A model generated the notes under the pieces. The model saw nothing but the letters and a program-made list of their open reading frames with translations. It was not told the origin of the DNA and did no database searches. DNA of 64,000 nucleotides. It comes from Caballeronia glebae (GTDB lineage Bacteria > Pseudomonadota > Gammaproteobacteria > Burkholderiales > Burkholderiaceae). The number at the start of each line of letters is the position of its first letter. The stretch's first letter is position 1. Both the position numbers and the translations under genes were made by a program. Positions 8,456 through 17,236 of the stretch are shown one piece after another. Location: the NCBI RefSeq assembly GCF_001545035.1, contig NZ_FCOJ02000016.1, positions 1-64,000 of the forward strand, written 5' to 3'.

Positions 8456-9199
8456 TCAGGCGTAGGGCGGGCCGCCGCCGTCGACGTAGAGGCGCGTGCC
8501 GGTCACGAAGCGCGCATCGTCGGAGAGCAGATACGCGACCGCTGCCGCAACATCGTCGGGCGTGCCGGGGCCGTCGAGCGCGGTGAGACGCGTGGGTTCG
8601 GCATCGGCCTGACGGGTCGCCATCGACGCAAAGCGCGGCGACTCGATAGGACCGGGCGCGACCGCGTTGACGCGCACGCCGTGCGGCCCGTACTTGCGCC
8701 CGAGGCCCTGCACGAGCAGGTCGAGCGCGGCATTGACGCTCGAACCGGGAAAATGATTCGGCGGCGGCGCAATGCCGCCACGGCCGGAAATCGCGACGAT
8801 CGCGCCCTTGCCCTGCGCGATGAAGCGCGGCAGCGCGGCGCGGATCGGCCGCACGGAGCCGAGCAGCTTCGCATCGATGACGCGCTGCCAGTCGTCGTCG
8901 CTCAGGTCGAGAAAGTCGCCGAACGCGCCGACGTTCGTGCTGAGCACGAGGCCATCGAGACGCCCGAAGCGTTCGTCTATTTGCGCGAAGGCCTCACGCA
9001 CGCGGCGGTCGTCGCTGACATCCACGGAAAGCGGGACTACGCGAGGCAGATCCACGAAAAGCGGGGCGTCGATGTTGCGCGAGGACGCGACTACATGCGC
9101 GCCATTGGAGGCGAGTCTTCGCACGACGGCCGCGCCGAGCGCGCCGAATGCGCCTGTGACCCAAAAAACCCGGTCATTGAACTGGTCGTGACTGGACAT
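8456..9199 (-). CDS. SDR-family protein lacking the YxxxK catalytic pair
   Basis: 247 residues with the short-chain dehydrogenase Rossmann fold. A cofactor-binding start (VTGAFGALGAAVVRRL, about 14-29) is followed by STNVGAFG in place of NNAG, the strand IVAISGRGG, and the C-terminal GVRVNAVAPGPIESPRF. Where active SDRs have Tyr-x-x-x-Lys the sequence reads HFPGSSVNAALD, with neither tyrosine nor lysine. It may bind NAD(P)H without classical catalysis or use another mechanism. It is the first gene of the operon running to 2960 and follows the same strand as the rhodanese. Confidence 0.78.
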   Translation of the reverse strand: MSSHDQFNDRVFWVTGAFGALGAAVVRRLASNGAHVVASSRNIDAPLFVDLPRVVPLSVDVSDDRRVREAFAQIDERFGRLDGLVLSTNVGAFGDFLDLSDDDWQRVIDAKLLGSVRPIRAALPRFIAQGKGAIVAISGRGGIAPPPNHFPGSSVNAALDLLVQGLGRKYGPHGVRVNAVAPGPIESPRFASMATRQADAEPTRLTALDGPGTPDDVAAAVAYLLSDDARFVTGTRLYVDGGGPPYA

Positions 9200-9363
9200 G
9201 GACGAAAGTAGAAGGGATGAAAGCTCTCCATGTTCGTTCCTCGCGTCGCCAAGGCAAACGGATCATTTCGCGAAAGCTTTGCATGGCGGGTCCGCTGAGA
9301 TATCCACGGCATGCGCGATGCGCTTTTCAGCGACGTTCAATTTGCTTAGCTGATTAAGTTGGT

Positions 9364-9609
9364 TTGCGAGGCGCGATGCCGCGCACACCGACAATTTTCC
9401 ACGCCCCAATCGAAAGCCACGTTTATTCTGTGCTCTCGATAAGAAGTCTGAGAGGTCGAAAGAAGCAGTGGCGCATGTTTGGCGGCAGCGGGACGGCGGC
9501 CGTAGACATCGACTTCGACGCTCATCATGGACAGCCCAATCCTCACGCGCACAACTGGGATGGACTCAAGCGTGACCAAGGTTGGCCCGTATCTATTTTT
9601 CCACGCTGA
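9364..9609 (+). CDS. Short ORF resembling the C-terminal tail of a polymorphic toxin (possible remnant)
   Basis: 81 residues from a TTG at 9364, or 77 from the ATG at 9376, with composition unlike the neighbouring metabolic genes. The segment GTAAVDIDFDAHHGQPNPHAHNWDG has the His/Asp-rich look of C-terminal domains of contact-dependent or RHS-type toxins. No long N-terminal delivery region is present, so if the reading is right this is an orphan tail. It ends nine bases before the next ORF, as a toxin and its immunity gene would. The family link is recollection of pattern, not a search result. Confidence 0.4.
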   Translation: MRGAMPRTPTIFHAPIESHVYSVLSIRSLRGRKKQWRMFGGSGTAAVDIDFDAHHGQPNPHAHNWDGLKRDQGWPVSIFPR

Positions 9610-9618
9610 AGGTGTAAT

Positions 9619-9999
9619 TTGACCAACATTCACAAGAGGCTTGAGTCGTTTGATTTCTTCCACGATTGGCACGTAGATGCCATCGCGCTGCACAGTGACG
9701 ATGACCCGGACTGTCCTGATACGCTTGTTCTGAAGATGAGGCTCGTCGATCGTCGCGTAATCGTCACGTTCCACGGCATGACGCGTCTAGGCATCGAAGG
9801 TGGCGGCACCGTCAACATCGTGCTGTCGCTTGAGCCTGTGAAGCCTGATACCGAAACGGAGCGCCTGGCCGCGAAACTGTTCGAGAACTCTCTGAAGAGC
9901 AAACGGGTTGCCGATAACGCAGTCATCTTGTATCCGACAGCCGGTTTCGCGATCGCGGTGGAGTTCGACACGCTGACTGTCGAACCCGACGGCCTGTAA
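9619..9999 (+). CDS. Small hypothetical protein, possible immunity partner of the preceding ORF
   Basis: 126-residue soluble protein starting at TTG 9619, with a GAAGGTG site about eight bases upstream. It is acidic, with no signal peptide or membrane segment, and rich in beta-strand patterns (LVLKMRLVDRRVIVTFHGM, TVNIVLSLEP). No family is recognised. Position directly after the toxin-tail-like ORF, small size and acidity fit an immunity protein. A metabolic role cannot be excluded. The pair sits alone between two minus-strand sulfur operons, which suggests insertion. Confidence 0.55.
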   Translation: MTNIHKRLESFDFFHDWHVDAIALHSDDDPDCPDTLVLKMRLVDRRVIVTFHGMTRLGIEGGGTVNIVLSLEPVKPDTETERLAAKLFENSLKSKRVADNAVILYPTAGFAIAVEFDTLTVEPDGL

Positions 10000-10074
10000 G
10001 TAGCCTGTAACAAGCTCGCTTCACGTCCTCCGAGCGAACGCCAGGATCCTCGCGCGCAAACTCGCGCACCATCT

Positions 10075-11682
10075 TCAGATCACAAAGAAGCCATGCGTGC
10101 CATCGCGGTCCAGTTGCGCGACAAGGCCGTATTCCCAGTCGAGATACGCCTGCATTGCTTCGCGTGCATTGCCTACGCCCTCATACGGACGGCGATAACG
10201 ATCGATGCGCGGTGACGCGAGCTTCGCCTCGCCGCCTTCGGTCGGCAGGCCGGCGCGCGTCCACGCCGCATTGCCGCCTTCGAGCACGGACACGGGCTTG
10301 CCGGTCAGCGCGGCGACATCGGCGGCAGCGAACGCAGCCAGCGTGCCGGAACCGCAGGTCAGCACGTAATGCCTCGCGTCGGGCAGATGGCGCAAATCGT
10401 CGTAACCGGGCGCGAGATGCGAGCGCAGAATCCAGTGCGCGCCCGGAAGATGCGACTTCACGAAATTCGCGCTTGGCGTGACGTCGAGCAGCACGACGCC
10501 GTTCGATGGATCGTCGAGAAGCGCGGCGAGCGCCTGCGGCGAAATCGTCGGTGAAGGCGCGGGCTGCGGCCGCTCGGGACGATACGCGCCGGCTTCCGTC
10601 AGGTCGCTGCGACTCGCGCCATCGACGACACAGGTTTCGATGTTCATCTGCGCGAGCCACGACGCGGTCATGTTCGCGCGCACGCCGTCGTCGTCGAAGA
10701 GCACCACGCGCGCGCCGCGCACCGGCGCGAACATCTCCGTTTCCTGCACGAGCTGTCCGCCCGGCGCGCCCCGAAAGCCGGGCGCATGCGCGGCTTCGTA
10801 TTCATCCGGCGTGCGCACGTCGAAGCGATACGTCGTGCGCGATGATCCGCCGGCCCAGCGCGCCGCTTCGTCGAGCGACGTGCGGCGCACGCCGGCGCGG
10901 GTCGCCAGCACGAGCGCGGACTCGCGCGATGCTTCGAGGTTATGCGGATCGCGTCCTGCATCGCTATCGAAGCGCCGTTCGCTGCCGTGCTCCAGCGTCT
11001 TTCCCGCGAGCGTCCAGCCGATCGTGCCGTTGCGCAGCGCCGCGACACGATTCGGCAGCTTCGCGTTGACGAGCGACTGCGCGCCGATGATGCTGCGTGT
11101 CCTTCCCGCGCAGTTCACGACGATGCGCGTCGCCGGATCGGGCGCAAGCGCACGCGCGCGCAGCACCAGTTCCGCGCCCGGCACGCTGACGCCGCCGGGA
11201 ATGTTCATCGTGCGGTACTCGTCGAAACGGCGCGCGTCGAGCACGACGATGTCCTCGCCGCTCTTCTGCAAGGCGTCGAGCGCTTCGGCCGAAAGCGAAG
11301 GCGTGTGCCGCTGTGCTTCCACGAATTCGCCGAACGCCTTGCTCGGCACGTTGACGTCGCGGAAGACTTCTCCGCCCGCGCGAATCCAGCCGTCGAGGCC
11401 GCCCGCGAGCAGCGCGACCTGGCTGAAGCCGAGCGCGACGAACTTGTCGAAGGCGCGCGCCGCGAGTCCTTCGCCATTGTCGAGCAGCACGACGGGCACG
11501 TCGCGGCGCGGCAGGCGCGTGTAGGCGTCGAGTTCGATGCGGGCAAGGGGAAAATTCGCCGCGAACAGCGGATGACACTGCGCATGCGGATCTTCCTCGC
11601 GCACGTCGAGCAAGGCGATTTCGCGTTTGGCGAGCAGCGTTTCGCGCACGTCTTCATACGTGCGCCACGGATAAGAAGTCAT
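10075..11682 (-). CDS. Tetra-rhodanese sulfurtransferase, paralogue 2
   Basis: 535 residues, four rhodanese-like domains, colinear with the proteins at 6751-8415 and 19585-21195. The second domain holds the CAGRTR active loop (Cys191). Unlike the other two copies, the fourth domain also has a cysteine at the loop position (Cys443 in LTCGSG), so two domains could carry persulfide. The start chosen is ATG 11682 (MTSYPWRTYEDV). A longer frame adds 19 residues without support. It lies 84 bases downstream of the amino acid permease stop on the same strand and may be the last gene of that transport operon. Confidence 0.83.
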   Translation of the reverse strand: MTSYPWRTYEDVRETLLAKREIALLDVREEDPHAQCHPLFAANFPLARIELDAYTRLPRRDVPVVLLDNGEGLAARAFDKFVALGFSQVALLAGGLDGWIRAGGEVFRDVNVPSKAFGEFVEAQRHTPSLSAEALDALQKSGEDIVVLDARRFDEYRTMNIPGGVSVPGAELVLRARALAPDPATRIVVNCAGRTRSIIGAQSLVNAKLPNRVAALRNGTIGWTLAGKTLEHGSERRFDSDAGRDPHNLEASRESALVLATRAGVRRTSLDEAARWAGGSSRTTYRFDVRTPDEYEAAHAPGFRGAPGGQLVQETEMFAPVRGARVVLFDDDGVRANMTASWLAQMNIETCVVDGASRSDLTEAGAYRPERPQPAPSPTISPQALAALLDDPSNGVVLLDVTPSANFVKSHLPGAHWILRSHLAPGYDDLRHLPDARHYVLTCGSGTLAAFAAADVAALTGKPVSVLEGGNAAWTRAGLPTEGGEAKLASPRIDRYRRPYEGVGNAREAMQAYLDWEYGLVAQLDRDGTHGFFVI

Positions 11683-11766
11683 TCTGGCGGATTCAATGTG
11701 ATGAGTTTCATGCGGTATGACGCGCGTCGTACTCGGCAAGCGTCTGCGTCATCGAGTCGTGAAAAA

Positions 11767-12597
11767 TCACTGGACGTTCACGCGGCGTTCGAGCCAGCGC
11801 GTGAAGCGCGATATCGGATAACAATACGCGAAAAAGATGACGAGCGTGGCGACGTAGGTGAGCACCGTGAAGCTGGAGCGCGCGACCGTGCTGCTCGCGA
11901 TCTGCGCGGTGTCGATCAGATCGTGAATGCCGACGAGCGACGACAGCGCCGTGCCCATCGTGATGATCGCGTACACGTTCGTCCACGGCGGCAGCATGCG
12001 GCGCGCGCATTGCGGCAGCACGATATGCACGAGCACCTGACGGCGCGAGAAAGCGAGCGATTGCGCGGCTTCCCATTGCGTCGTCGGCGTCGAAGCGACC
12101 GCGCCGCGAAAGATTTCCGCGATGTTCGCGCTCGCGGGCAGCGCAAGCGCGAGCGTTACCTTGAGCCAGTCGGGGAACGGCAGCGTCGTGCCGAACACCG
12201 TGAACTCGAAGGGGAACACGTAGGTAGTGAAGTAGATCAGCACGAGCCACGGCGCGTTGCGAAACGCCTGGATCGACCATCGCGCGATGCTTCCCGCGAA
12301 CGAGCGCGACAACGCTATAGCGCCCGCGACGACGCCTACTACAGTGCCGATCGTCACCGCGCCCAGGCTGATGAGGATGTTCAGCGAGAAGCCGTGCGCG
12401 AGCGCGGGCGTCCATTCGACGAGTTGTTTGAGCGTGTCGATGCGCGAGCCGGACTCGGGCGCGATCGCCCAGAGCAGCGCGCCGAACGCGAGCACGCCGA
12501 GGATCGCGGCCGTGCCCGACGTAACGCCGGAAAGTGGCCGCGCTTTGCCGCGCGAAGCGGCGATCACCGAAGGAGAAGCGAGCGTGTCATGCGCCAT
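11767..12597 (-). CDS. Polar amino acid ABC transporter permease (HisM/GlnP family), second subunit
   Basis: 276-residue inner-membrane protein with several hydrophobic segments and the amino acid permease signature around FRGAVASTPTTQWEAAQSLAFSRRQVLVHIVLPQ (the EAA-type loop). Its start overlaps the end of the companion permease by 11 bases. With that permease, the binding protein at 13332 and the divergent ATPase at 14521 it forms one importer. The sulfur-metabolic genes around it suggest a sulfur-containing amino acid as substrate. Confidence 0.85.
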   Translation of the reverse strand: MAHDTLASPSVIAASRGKARPLSGVTSGTAAILGVLAFGALLWAIAPESGSRIDTLKQLVEWTPALAHGFSLNILISLGAVTIGTVVGVVAGAIALSRSFAGSIARWSIQAFRNAPWLVLIYFTTYVFPFEFTVFGTTLPFPDWLKVTLALALPASANIAEIFRGAVASTPTTQWEAAQSLAFSRRQVLVHIVLPQCARRMLPPWTNVYAIITMGTALSSLVGIHDLIDTAQIASSTVARSSFTVLTYVATLVIFFAYCYPISRFTRWLERRVNVQ

Positions 12598-13330
12598 AGC
12601 CGGGCACCCATAGACGGCGTTCCAGCCAGCGCCCCGCGCGGCTCACGAGCCACGTCAGCACGCCGTAGAACAGGAGAATCAGCACCATGAGCGCGAGCAC
12701 GTTGTCGCGTTGCGTCCAGATCATGATCGACTGATAGGTGATGTCGCCGACCGCAATCGCCGATGCCAGCGCCGACGCCTTCACCAGTTCGACCGCGTTA
12801 TTCACGAGCGTGGGCAACGCGGTGCGCAGCGCGAGCGGCAGTTCGATGCGCCAGAAGCGGCTCGTCCGATCCAGCCCGAGCGACACGGCGCCTTCGATGG
12901 TTTGCGCGGGCAGCGCATCGAATCCCGCGCGCAACGCTTCCGCGTGAAACGCGCCCTTGTGCAGCGACAGCACAAGCACGATCCAGAAAAACGGCTTGAA
13001 CGGATTGTCCGCGTGATGCATTTGCAGCCATTGCGTGATCAGCATGTTCACGACGAGAAACGCGCAATACAACTGCACGAGCGTCGGCGTGCTGCGCGTG
13101 GTTTCGATGAACGCGCGCGCCGCATTCGCGAGCCATATGCGCCGGCCGCGCACCGCGACAAGCAGCGCCAGCCCGGCGATCGCGCTGCCGACCATCGTCG
13201 CGACGATGATCTCGATGCTCACGACGATGCCGTGCAGAAACGGATCGCGCTCGTAGGCATCGAGCAGGAAGCGGAAATCGAATCCCGCACGCGCGGTGGA
13301 GGCGAGAATCGAATGCAGCGATGCGTTCAT
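12587..13330 (-). CDS. Polar amino acid ABC transporter permease (HisQ/GlnP family), first subunit
   Basis: 247-residue membrane protein. The ABC-contact loop EGAVSLGLDRTSRFWRIELPLALRTALPTLVNN is clear, preceded by the conserved RSTPTLVQLY segment of this permease family. The gene begins one base after the binding-protein stop and runs into the second permease with an 11-base overlap. A two-permease arrangement with one ATPase is the usual layout for cystine, glutamine and histidine importers. Confidence 0.85.
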   Translation of the reverse strand: MNASLHSILASTARAGFDFRFLLDAYERDPFLHGIVVSIEIIVATMVGSAIAGLALLVAVRGRRIWLANAARAFIETTRSTPTLVQLYCAFLVVNMLITQWLQMHHADNPFKPFFWIVLVLSLHKGAFHAEALRAGFDALPAQTIEGAVSLGLDRTSRFWRIELPLALRTALPTLVNNAVELVKASALASAIAVGDITYQSIMIWTQRDNVLALMVLILLFYGVLTWLVSRAGRWLERRLWVPGYGA

Positions 13331-13331
13331 C

Positions 13332-14159
13332 TCACGGTCCCTTCGGCAGATTGGCGTGCCATTCGACGAGCGCCGGCGACGGCGGCAAACCGGCCTTCGC
13401 TTCGGACGCGATCAGAAAGCCGCTGCGATGCCAGTCCTCGACGATTCCGTTCAGCTTCGCCGCCGTGTCCTTTTCGCCCTGCCGCACCCAGATCACCGAC
13501 GACGCCGGGATCAACTCCGGCTGCAGCGTGCGGTAGTCGCGCCATTCGGGATCGTGCTGTTGCAGCGGATAAAGCAGCGGCGCGGCGTCATGCACGGCCG
13601 CGACGCAACTGCCGCCGCGCAGCGCGAGCAGCGACTGCGACGCGCCCGGAAACGCGCGCGGCACCGCGCCGTAGCGCTCGACAATCGGACGGATATAACT
13701 GCTGCCCTGCGAGATGCACACCGGCTTGCCGCGCAGATCTTCCCAGCGCGTGATGCCGCTGTTGTTCGGCGTGATCGCCGTGCCGCCGACGCGGTAATAC
13801 GGCGTCGGCACGAAGTCGAGAATCTCGGCGCGCTGCGGCGTGTACTCCATGTTCGCGATCAGAATGTCGGCCTTGCCTTGCTGAAGAAACTGCACACGCG
13901 TGGACGGCTGCACCGACACGAGATTGACCTTCACGCCGAGTTTCTTGCCGATGTCGTTCGCGAGGTCGACGTTGATGCCGCGCGGCTGCTGCGTCTGCGG
14001 ATCGAGCGAGCCGAACGGACTGCCCGCGATCATCACGCCGACGTCGATCTCATGACGCGATGTGATGCGATCGAGCGTGGCGTCGGCGTGCGCGGAAAGG
14101 CTGAGCGAGGCGAGGAAGACGAATCCGCCGAAGCGGCTGAGTGAGGTCGTTGTTGGCAT
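13332..14159 (-). CDS. Amino acid ABC transporter periplasmic binding protein (first of two paralogues)
   Basis: 275-residue family-3 solute-binding protein with a signal peptide ending near SAHA. Its mature start DATLDRITSRHEIDVGVM and the motifs RVQFLQQGKADILIA, GKPVCISQGSSY and LALRGGSCVA are shared almost word for word with the binding protein at 17237-18130. Both carry a cysteine in each of the last two motifs, which could form a disulfide in the periplasm. It leads the minus-strand permease operon. Confidence 0.87.
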   Translation of the reverse strand: MPTTTSLSRFGGFVFLASLSLSAHADATLDRITSRHEIDVGVMIAGSPFGSLDPQTQQPRGINVDLANDIGKKLGVKVNLVSVQPSTRVQFLQQGKADILIANMEYTPQRAEILDFVPTPYYRVGGTAITPNNSGITRWEDLRGKPVCISQGSSYIRPIVERYGAVPRAFPGASQSLLALRGGSCVAAVHDAAPLLYPLQQHDPEWRDYRTLQPELIPASSVIWVRQGEKDTAAKLNGIVEDWHRSGFLIASEAKAGLPPSPALVEWHANLPKGP

Positions 14160-14386
14160 GCGGATCGAATGAAAGACGCGTGGCCTCGCGATGCCGGGGC
14201 AGGCGAGGGCAGCGCATCACCCTATCCGCATCGGCGTTCATCGGGAACGAAGCGATTCTGCTAAGTAAATGGTGCGCGGCGGCAGATACGCATCGCGATT
14301 CAAGCGATATGCATGTGTCCATTCGTTGGTTCGCGCGAGCGGGAGCGGTCCATAGAATCGCTGACTCACCTGCACAGGACCCGCCG
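14160..14386. promoter_or_regulatory. Divergent promoter region of the sulfur amino acid import cluster
   Basis: 227 bases separate the binding-protein operon (minus) from the small ORF/ATPase operon (plus), so promoters for both must lie here. The middle, around 14250-14320, is less GC-rich than the flanks. No convincing -35/-10 pair, CysB-like site or hairpin was identified by eye. Confidence 0.45.
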
Positions 14387-14524
14387 ATGAGCCAACTGAT
14401 TCTTTCCCATCGCGCCGCGCGCATCGGCCTCGCGCCCAATGCCGCGGCCAGGGCTCGCGCGCAGGCGCTCGCGGCGTTGCAACGCGCGCCGTCGTCGATC
14501 GGCCCGCAACAGGAGGCCGCATGA
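14387..14524 (+). CDS. 45-residue leader peptide or small protein translationally coupled to the ABC ATPase
   Basis: ATG at 14387 opens 45 codons: an MSQLILSHRAARIGLAP start, then an alanine/arginine-rich helix, ending QQEAA. Its TGA overlaps the ATPase start at 14521 (ATGA), which argues it is translated and couples to the next gene. It has no signal peptide, membrane span or cysteine. No function is recognised. Confidence 0.55.
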   Translation: MSQLILSHRAARIGLAPNAAARARAQALAALQRAPSSIGPQQEAA

Positions 14525-15354
14525 ACCGCGTCGCGCTTGCTCCGACTTTCGACGAAGCGCCCGCCAGCGACCGCCACACGCAGGACGCGCTGTTGTCGAT
14601 TCGCGATTTGCACCTGGACTATGGCGGCGGGCCGGTGTTGAACGGCATCGACCTGACGGTGAAGCGCGGGCAGGCCGTGTCGATCATCGGGCCGTCGGGC
14701 TCGGGGAAATCGACGATCCTGCGCTGCATCAACGGTCTCGTGACGCCGCGGCGCGGCTCGATTCATATCGACGGCATCGACGTGCGCGCGCAGCAAAGCG
14801 ATGCCGAACGCATTGCGCTGCGCAAGCGCGTGGGTTTCGTGTTTCAGCAATACAACCTGTTTCCGCACCTGAGCGTGCTCGACAACCTGACGATCGCGCC
14901 GCGCCGCGTGCTCGGCAAGAGCCGCGAAGAAGCCGAAAGCGATGCGCACGCGCTGCTCGCCAAGGTGCGTCTCGCCGACAAGGCGCACGCGTATCCCGGC
15001 GCGCTGTCCGGCGGCCAGCAACAGCGCGTGGCCATCGCGCGCACGCTGGCGATGCGTCCCGACCTGATTCTCTTCGACGAAGTGACCTCCGCGCTCGATC
15101 CCGAAACGGTCGGCGAAGTGCTGAACGTCATCGGCGAACTGGCGGGCGAAGGGCAGACCTGCGTGCTCGTCACGCACGAGATGCGCTTCGCCGCCGAAAT
15201 CAGCGACGAAGTGTTCTTCACCGAGCGCGGCGTGATCGTCGAGCATGGACCGGCCGGGCAACTCTTCGGCCAGCCGCGCAACGAGCGCACGCGGCTTTTC
15301 CTGCAACGCGCGCGCGGCGAGGACAGAAGCCATCCGCCGCTGCGCGCCGTATAA
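14521..15354 (+). CDS. Polar amino acid ABC transporter ATP-binding protein
   Basis: 277-residue ATPase of the HisP/GlnQ family. Walker A is GPSGSGKST near residue 60, the Q loop reads VFQQYNLFPHLSVLDN, the signature is LSGGQQQRVAIARTLAM, Walker B is LILFDEVTSALDPE, and the switch is VTHEM. It is longer than the usual 240-250 because of a roughly 20-residue N-terminal extension. It is the only ATPase near the two permeases transcribed in the opposite direction, so it should energise that importer. The dioxygenase-like gene follows after 16 bases. Confidence 0.88.
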   Translation: MNRVALAPTFDEAPASDRHTQDALLSIRDLHLDYGGGPVLNGIDLTVKRGQAVSIIGPSGSGKSTILRCINGLVTPRRGSIHIDGIDVRAQQSDAERIALRKRVGFVFQQYNLFPHLSVLDNLTIAPRRVLGKSREEAESDAHALLAKVRLADKAHAYPGALSGGQQQRVAIARTLAMRPDLILFDEVTSALDPETVGEVLNVIGELAGEGQTCVLVTHEMRFAAEISDEVFFTERGVIVEHGPAGQLFGQPRNERTRLFLQRARGEDRSHPPLRAV

Positions 15355-15370
15355 CTCCGCCTGACAAGAC

Positions 15371-15985
15371 ATGACTACGACGCTGAAAGAACAACGACGC
15401 AACGAAGCCGTCCAGACGCTGCTCGCCGATGCCCGCCGTATCGTCGATGAAGACGGCCTGACGCGGGCCGCACTGTCGCGCCTGAGCGAACGTCTCGCCG
15501 CGCTTGCCGCACACGCCGATCTGTTCGATGCCGCCGCTTTTCCGCCGCCGCAAGCGCAAAGCGGCGACACGTCGGTGCGCTATCGGTTGAATCCGGGCGA
15601 GGACGGCTTCGCGCTTTATCTCAACTCGCTGTTGCCGGGCAAGACGACGATCCCGCATAACCACGACACGTGGGCGGTCATCGTCGCGGTCGAGGGCGAG
15701 GAACTGAATCGCGTGTATCGCCGTATCGACGATGGCGGCGATCCCGATCGCGCGCAACTCGCAGTCGAGCGCGAAGTCGTCGTGCGTCCCGGCACGCCGA
15801 TCTCGTTTCTGCCGGACGACATTCACAGCATCCACGTGAACGGCGCGACGCCGACGCTGCATTTCCATCTCTATGGCCGGCCGCTGGAAACGCTGACCGG
15901 GCGGCTCGGTTTCGAACCGGAGACGGGGCAGATCGTGCGCTACAACGCGACGCATATGCAGCGCGCGACGCAGGCGGTGGGCTGA
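15371..15985 (+). CDS. Cysteine-dioxygenase-like cupin (thiol dioxygenase family)
   Basis: 204-residue cupin with the thiol-dioxygenase iron triad pattern: His96 and His98 in TIPHNHDTW and a third histidine downstream (His152 or His155 in DDIHSIHV), plus the HFHLYG segment at 164-169. Such enzymes oxidise cysteine, 3-mercaptopropionate or related thiols to sulfinates with O2 and Fe(II). Size and motif fit the bacterial CDO/MDO group. The ATG at 15371 follows the ATPase. The stop overlaps the next start by one base (TGATG). Confidence 0.8.
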   Translation: MTTTLKEQRRNEAVQTLLADARRIVDEDGLTRAALSRLSERLAALAAHADLFDAAAFPPPQAQSGDTSVRYRLNPGEDGFALYLNSLLPGKTTIPHNHDTWAVIVAVEGEELNRVYRRIDDGGDPDRAQLAVEREVVVRPGTPISFLPDDIHSIHVNGATPTLHFHLYGRPLETLTGRLGFEPETGQIVRYNATHMQRATQAVG

Positions 15986-17175
15986 TGCCGCAGCGTAGCG
16001 ATCATCTGCATACGCGCGTGCTGCATGCGGGCACACCCGCGTTCGACGATGGCGCCGCGCCCGTCAACGCGCCGCTCGTGCGCACGAGCACGGTCCGCTT
16101 CCAGAGCGATGCCGCGCGCGCCGAGCTGCATCATCGGCGGGAGGCGGGCGAGCCGGTTGCGACTTACGGGCGTCACGGCACCGCGACGCATCGCGCGCTC
16201 GAAGCGGCGCTCGGCGAACTCGAAGACGCGGAACACGTGCTGCTCGCGCCGTCCGGACTCGCGGCGATCACGCTCACGTTCATCGCGCTGCTGTCGCCGG
16301 GCGATCACGTGCTTGTGCAGGACAGCGTCTACGGCCCGGTGCGCGAGCGCATCGAGCCGCTTTTGAATCGGCTGGGCGTGTCGTTCACCTATTTCAGCGC
16401 GAGCGCCGGCTTGCCAGGCGATCTCGTGCGCCCGGACACGCGGCTCATCTACGCGGAATCGCCGTCGTCGTTTCTATACGAAGTCATCGATCTGCCCGCG
16501 CTCGCCGCCTTCGCGCGGCAACACGGCGCGCTGCTCGCGGCGGACAACACGTGGGGCGCGGGCGTGCTGTACCGGCCGCTCGAACTCGGCGCGGACATTT
16601 CGATTCAGGCGATCACGAAGTACGTCGGCGGCCATTCGGATCTGATGCAGGGCGCGGTCGCAGTCAAGGATCGCGATGTCGCGCGGCGTCTGCGAGACAC
16701 GCACGAAGCGCTCGGCCTGTCCGTCGGCGCGGACGATGCGTGGCTCGCATTGCGCGGCGTGCGCACGCTGGCCGTGCGGCTCGCGCAACATGAGCGGCAT
16801 GCGTTCGACGTCGCGCGCTATCTCGCCGATGCAACCGACGTCGTGGCCCGCGTGTTCTATCCCGCGCTGCCCGCCGATCCGGGCCACGCGCTCTGGCAAC
16901 GCGATTTTCACGGCGCGAACGGGCTCGTGTCGTTTGCCTTTCGCGATGCGTCTCACGCCGACGCCGTCGCGTTCGTCGATGCGCTGCGGCTCTTCGGCAT
17001 CGGCGCGTCGTGGGGCGGCTTCGAGAGCCTCGCGCTGATCGCGCCCGCCTCGCGGCTCGCGACGCATGGCGCATGGCGCGGCAGCGCGCCCGTGGTGCGG
17101 CTGCACGTCGGTCTCGAAGATCCGCGCGATCTCATCGGCGATCTCGCGCAGGCTTTCCGGCGCATTGCGCGCTGA
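15985..17175 (+). CDS. PLP-dependent C-S lyase (cystathionine beta-lyase/MetC-like)
   Basis: 396-residue Cys/Met-metabolism PLP enzyme. The cofactor lysine is Lys212 in ITKYVGGHSD, the neighbouring-subunit phosphate motif is YGRHGTATH (61-69), and PSGLAAI (90-96) contacts the ring. Family members beta-eliminate cystathionine, cystine or S-substituted cysteines to a thiol, pyruvate and ammonia. The ATG at 15985 shares a base with the preceding stop. In this setting the likely substrate is an imported S-substituted cysteine or cystine. Confidence 0.85.
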   Translation: MPQRSDHLHTRVLHAGTPAFDDGAAPVNAPLVRTSTVRFQSDAARAELHHRREAGEPVATYGRHGTATHRALEAALGELEDAEHVLLAPSGLAAITLTFIALLSPGDHVLVQDSVYGPVRERIEPLLNRLGVSFTYFSASAGLPGDLVRPDTRLIYAESPSSFLYEVIDLPALAAFARQHGALLAADNTWGAGVLYRPLELGADISIQAITKYVGGHSDLMQGAVAVKDRDVARRLRDTHEALGLSVGADDAWLALRGVRTLAVRLAQHERHAFDVARYLADATDVVARVFYPALPADPGHALWQRDFHGANGLVSFAFRDASHADAVAFVDALRLFGIGASWGGFESLALIAPASRLATHGAWRGSAPVVRLHVGLEDPRDLIGDLAQAFRRIAR

Positions 17176-17219
17176 GCTTTTTCCTCACAACCGGACGCGC
17201 CGTTCACGACGAATGGCGG

Positions 17220-17236
17220 CCGGTTCTCTCGACCGG
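17220..17236 (+). promoter_or_regulatory. Short hairpin immediately before the second binding-protein start
   Basis: ccggt (17220-17224) pairs with accgg (17232-17236) around a 7-base loop, ending one base before the ATG at 17237. In mRNA it would cover the space where a ribosome site for that start is expected. It may instead favour the ATG at 17246, which has GGA about nine bases upstream. Confidence 0.35.
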
